A stretch of DNA of 64,000 nt, taken from assembly GCF_000801105.2 (NCBI RefSeq), contig NC_079516.1, positions 43,504,908-43,568,907 on the forward strand, in the 5' to 3' direction. Made by a program: the position numbers and the translations under genes. Shown piece after piece: positions 59,061 through 64,000 of the stretch (its first letter is position 1; the number at the start of each line of letters is the position of its first letter). Origin of the DNA: Raphanus sativus (Eukaryota; Streptophyta; Magnoliopsida; Brassicales; Brassicaceae). The notes under the pieces are model-generated. The model ran no database searches, was not told where the DNA came from, and saw only the letters and a program-made list of their open reading frames with translations.

Positions 59061-61825
59061 TGCTTCGAAAACTAATTTGCTGCAGGGATCTATATTAATT
59101 TAAAAATTAATATGGATAAATGTGACATCAACGTGTTGAAATTTTTTTTTTGAAAGATTATAAACGTGTTAAAAGTTATTAGCCGATACATGCCTTCATA
59201 GGTGCCACTGAAAATAGTAACTGCATTATGAAATTTTGAAGCGTTACGAATTAGAGTAGCATAAACTAGAGTGTTACATGCTTTTCTAAAAGGCTTTTAA
59301 ACGTAACATCACATTTTCTTCCACCAGCGAGTTTTTTTATTTTATGTTGTACCACTCTTTTTATGACACTACTTCGCACTACTTTCATGTGTACTATGCG
59401 AGTGATTAGTTTCATAAAAATAGTACAATCCGTACTATCATCATAGAATGATCTCGGAAAGACGTTTAGGATAACATTTTAGGTATTTGTTATGAGTGTC
59501 TTTTACATTAGTTGAAACTTGAAAGTGTCTAAAAATGGATGTAATAGTGGATATGTTTGTCTTTTCAGGAGCTGATGACTGATGAGGCCAAATAAGGATA
59601 ACCTTCGCATGTAGAATATGATTTTTTTTTCGTGAAGACTACATAATTCTCAAATAGGTATGTTCGTTCTATTCAGATTTCAGAGTTATGTTTGAGAAGT
59701 GTAAGTGGGTTGAGTGAGAAGTGCACTCCTTGTCTATGGCATTCCTCTTGCAAATTAGATATTAATCAATAGACAATTTTTTTCTGTGAGAAAATCAACC
59801 ATGATGAACACTATCCAAAAATTGTACTTGAATTATATTTTCAGTATTTAGATTATGGTATGAGAAATAATTACAAAACAAATGATTAAAATAAAATTAA
59901 AAAAATAGAAGACATCATTTCGAAAATTATTTGATCATTTGCATTTTGTAAAATAATTTCAAATAAAATTGTAGACAAATAAATAAAATGTATACAATAA
60001 AATTTTGATATCAAAAATTTAAGTATATTATTATATTTTCAGTATTTAGCAATATTAAAAAAGTAATGTTAGTCACTAGATACTGCATACTTTATGATTT
60101 ATACAGCTTGGATTTGTTCATTTAACATTGTATTGGCTGGCAAAGGAGTTCCAGCCGAAGCTTCCGCTATGGATTCGAATAACATTGGTCATTTAGTCAT
60201 CCTTTAAATAGATTTAATCGTCTATGCATATCTAGATACAAGGCCTCGTGGAATTAGTATTTGGGATTAGAAATTTTTTAGAATCTGACGGTTATCAAAC
60301 AAAAAAAAGAGTATTGGTTGGTAAAGAGACGGCCATACCCTGCCTGAAACATAGGAAAACGACGAAAAAAACTCAATTTTACATTCATATAGTACATAAA
60401 AGACATTTATATTCAATATCAATCTAACATATTATAAAGTGTGGATCTTAATTGTTTTAGACAATCAATATTTTAAGGAAATAGATGCTCCACATTTCAA
60501 ATAACTATCATTTTCAAAAAAAATCAAAATTCATAAAATTATTTGTTTCTCATTCTATTTTCAACTTTAAATAGGAGATTATTGAAATAGATCCAAATCT
60601 ATAATATAATAAAATTACTTTACTTTGAAGAAATAATAAAGTAAATCATTCGAGATGATTTTATAACAACTAAAGAACATTATGTTTAAAGGTAAACATG
60701 TAAAGTTGTGGACCACCTCAATATTTAATCACTCATCATAATAAGTTATGTATTACAAAACTGAGTCACAATTTCCAATAGATAATTATATTTTTCTTTA
60801 AAATTGAATAATTTTAGAGTTCGATTTTTTTCTAATAGTACTCTATTTTACAGTGAAAACAGAAAAAATAAAATAAATGAATTACTCTATTTATAAAATA
60901 AACATATTTGTATTCTATTATAGAATGAAAAATGAAATTGGATTGAAGATATTTTACTCTAAACTATATTCTAGCGTAAAAAATAGAATGAATTTGTAAA
61001 TGTTTTATAGAATAAATCTCTTTATTATAAACTGAAATATAGTAGGATTAGAGCATTTTTTTAATTTCAAATTCCTTTTGGAAATAAAGAAACATAGTGA
61101 GATTGAAAAATGCACTAACTCAGGAAATGTTTATTCTAACATCATTAAAATACCTGACAGGGTTCAGAAATAAATCATAAAACTTTGCTAATTACTTAAA
61201 GCAACACCAACCATAACACCAAATTTAGTGTTTTGATATTCAACTTTATTTATCATCTCTAATCATAGCACCAAATTTCACACGAAAATAAATCTTTTAT
61301 TATTATAATATTCTTGATTTTTAATTTTTGTAAAGATTATTTATTTGTATTTGATGAATTTCATTTACATATAAGAGACAATTATGACTTAAAAATTTAT
61401 ATTATGTTTTCAAAATTAATTAGCACATTTAGTTATAAATTTAAACTATATATATAAAATAATATTTATATCATATTATTAAAATAAAATGTAAAATCAT
61501 ATAGTATATTTATTTTATTACAAATTTTAAATATTTAATAAATACTTCACTATATTATTAAATTAAAAACAAAATATATATACTACTTTAGTATTAATAA
61601 TTGTGAAAGTAAAAGAAAAATAGTGTGACTGCTCTATTTTAAAAATTTAAACTAATTAATAACACTAACCTAATGATATTATTAAATGAAAATTTTAAAA
61701 TATGGTATCAATATTTTGTGTGAACAATTTGGTAAAATACTATTCATAACCACTAAATTCAGTGTTATAGTATTAATTTAGTGATTTAGAGTGTCGTTAG
61801 ATTTGCCATTAGAGAATCTACAGAC
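59061..61825. other. gene-free AT-rich DNA
   Basis: No open frame of note and no recognised element. The pair AGCAACACCAACCATAACACC (about 61200) and GTGTCGTTAGATTTGCCATTAG (about 61790) may be the ends of an old MITE of about 600 bp; this is weak. Confidence 0.35.
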
Positions 61826-62679
61826 CTATCTTATTTATTGTTGGATTACCTGAAAAATATTGGCATGCACATCTTACTACACTGCGTTAAATTTATCATT
61901 TTTATAAATATTTTCATATTTGTTGTATAAATCACCAATTCACTATTTGTACGAAAATATCTCTATTATTAAAAAAATAATAAAATATGCTCCTTAGTTT
62001 TGCAATTTATTTACACTAAAATACCTTTGAAATATTTATTGAATATATATTTAAATATGCTTTGTCTTTTACAGTTAATTAATACCATTAGAATAATCAA
62101 TAACCTACCTTTTTATGATTCTTTATCTTTTTCTATTTAATTAATGCATTTTCCTAAATCTGATTTTAACAAAAATATCATGGCAACAATTACTTAAAAA
62201 AATTAATTTATCGATGTTATGTATTTATCACTTTTAAATATTCAATCTACTATCATCGATCTACATATAACTGTAACCTAAAACTTTCTTTTGATATAAA
62301 TCACAAAAGCATATTCCTTTTTTGTATAAAATTCAAACCAATTGCACAAATTAATATATTCATATGTATATATTAATTTAGTTATTTTGTATCCCAATTC
62401 TTTTTGTAGTCTTTCTAAACAAACAAAATCAAAATATATATTAAATCCAACCAGAATATCTTTTCTTACTCTCTTCATACGGATAATCAAAGAGGAATCA
62501 CGGGTCAAAAAATTAAATTACTCGATATAAATTACAAAATTATAATGTTTAGAGATATTATATCAAACAATTATTTAACACATTACACTTTAAAATTATA
62601 TATTACTGTATATATAAAATAAATATTTATTTATAAAATAAAAATAAATATCCGCACACATGCGCAGATCAAGATCTAG
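61826..62679 (+). mobile_element. probable short Helitron
   Basis: The right end is clear: an imperfect hairpin TCCGCACACATGCGCA, then GATCAAGATCTAG at 62679 followed by T. A possible 5' end CTATCTTATTTATTG lies at about 61826 but lacks the usual TC start. The left boundary is therefore doubtful. Confidence 0.5.
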
Positions 62680-63370
62680 TTCAATGTTTAAAATCGGAAA
62701 TTAAATATAAGCTAAGTGGTATTCTATTTTAATTACAGAGTCGTTTGTGGTCTCCATCATGCGAGAATACAATTAGTCGACTTCTATGTTATTACCATGG
62801 ATGGGTTGAGATTGGGTTGAAGAAAATTATTTTTTTGGTTTAACAAAGAAGAAATTACATGTGGTAGCATCTTTTCCTCTATACATTCAAACAAATTATG
62901 TTGTATCATCGTTTTCTGTACACATTCAAACCCTATACATAAGAGGAGCGCCTACGATAGGGAACAGAGTCTACGGGATGTAGACAATAGAGAGGACCAA
63001 ATTATAGTGTAATTCAATATGGAGCAACCGAGCAATATTCTGAAAATTCGAAGTAGCTAATTGCTGATATTTAAATAAAAATATCATTAGATTCGAATTC
63101 ACAGTAACCAGCTATAATTAAGTAATAAAGAAAAATGAAGTAGAAAATAATTTCAAGATCAAAAATGTATTGATGAGTATATTGATTTCCAAAATACTAA
63201 AATAATTTTTTTTGCTCTATTTCTCAAAGAAACTTTTCTGGATACATAGTCAAGAAAAACATTAAAAATTGTCGCTAAACTACATTAGTATCTGCTCGTT
63301 GATAGTATGGTTGCTAGATTTTATTATTTGTATAGGCGTTGATTATGAATAACTAAAATTTCAAAATATA
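62680..63370. other. gene-free DNA
   Basis: AT-rich with no gene. A diverged short repeat (ACAAATTATGTTGTATCATC near 62890) is the only structure noticed. Confidence 0.35.
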
Positions 63371-63618
63371 TTTTCTCCGTTTCAAAATGTTCTATGTTTT
63401 AGTTTAAAAGGATATGTTTTTATATTTTCAATGCATATTTATTAGATAACAATAGTAAATTTAAATTTTGAAGAAATTAATTGTCTTTATTAAATTTTAA
63501 TTAGATAAAAATTATGTAATAGTTAATACAAACAATAATTAATTTATAATAGAAATTTAAAATGCTTTCTTAATATGTGTGATTGCTCCAAAACATAACT
63601 TTTTTGAAATAGAAAGAG
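63371..63618. mobile_element. degenerate Stowaway-like MITE
   Basis: TA-flanked, with ends TTTCTCCGTTTCAAAATG and TTTTGAAATAGAAAGAG as imperfect inverted repeats. Non-coding. A similar left end (CCTTTTGTTTTAAAAAGTG) starts near 63772 and is cut by the window edge. Confidence 0.5.
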
Positions 63619-64000
63619 TAGTAAAAAACTAACAGCTGAAAGATAATATGGTTGGATTTACTTTCATGACCTTTTCATTTATTGATATATTTATTTCAAA
63701 TCAAATAATATGTATTAAACTATTTGAAAATTTAATGAAAAGTATTGAGTTAGGTATTTCACTAATTATATTCCTTTTGTTTTAAAAAGTGTGTCATTTT
63801 GATATTTTTTGTTATATAAAGTATCATTTTAGACTTTTAATGTAATTTATAATTATTTTAAGTTTAATATTGATTGTAAAATATTGCATTGATTTTTATA
63901 AATAATTTAATTTCTCAAAATATTGTTGGTTAAATATGTGTAAATAAAAAGAACATACATGCATGTGCATCTCAATCTATGTGAAAAATCAAAATAACGC

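Overview
The window is nuclear DNA from a Brassicaceae plant, most likely Brassica or a close relative. It is AT-rich, genes have GT-AG introns, and six genes read as close counterparts of a colinear block of Arabidopsis thaliana chromosome 2 (from memory, AT2G22490 down to AT2G22430). Intergenic DNA is filled with Brassicaceae transposons. No CRISPR, operon or prokaryotic feature is present.

Layout: CYCD2;1, a D-type cyclin (+, 1671-3134); a LINE relic (4790-5800); a Helitron with an RPA-like remnant (6150-9319); a 418-bp tandem duplication (10614-11449); plastid phosphofructokinase PFK5 (-, 13406-16218); a fold-back transposon nested in another transposon (16987-19117); GEM, a GRAM-domain protein (-, 20102-22573); arabinogalactan protein AGP2 (+, 26805-27215); a head-to-tail array of three Helitrons (30584-35125); a 100-N gap; a second copy of everything from GEM exon 2 to the end of the Helitron array (35226-48304); RIBA2 of riboflavin synthesis (-, 49379-51534); homeodomain-leucine zipper gene HB6 (+, 54356-55437); then about 8.5 kb of gene-free, transposon-rich DNA.

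The main structural result is that 22022-35125 and 35226-48304 are the same 13.1 kb. Both copies stop exactly at the N run, and each is indel-ridden only near its own gap-facing end. This is what two overlapping, uncollapsed contig ends look like. The second AGP2, second Helitron array and broken GEM fragment should not be counted as real paralogues without read evidence.

The genes form no pathway. They are a conserved block of housekeeping and developmental genes: cell cycle (CYCD2;1), plastid glycolysis (PFK5), epidermal patterning and division (GEM), cell wall (AGP2), flavin supply (RIBA2) and ABA/stress transcription (HB6). The most unusual biology is in the mobile DNA: concatemeric Helitrons with a duplicated 3' end, and a near-complete inverted-repeat element with outward-facing tRNA-like pol III boxes in both arms.
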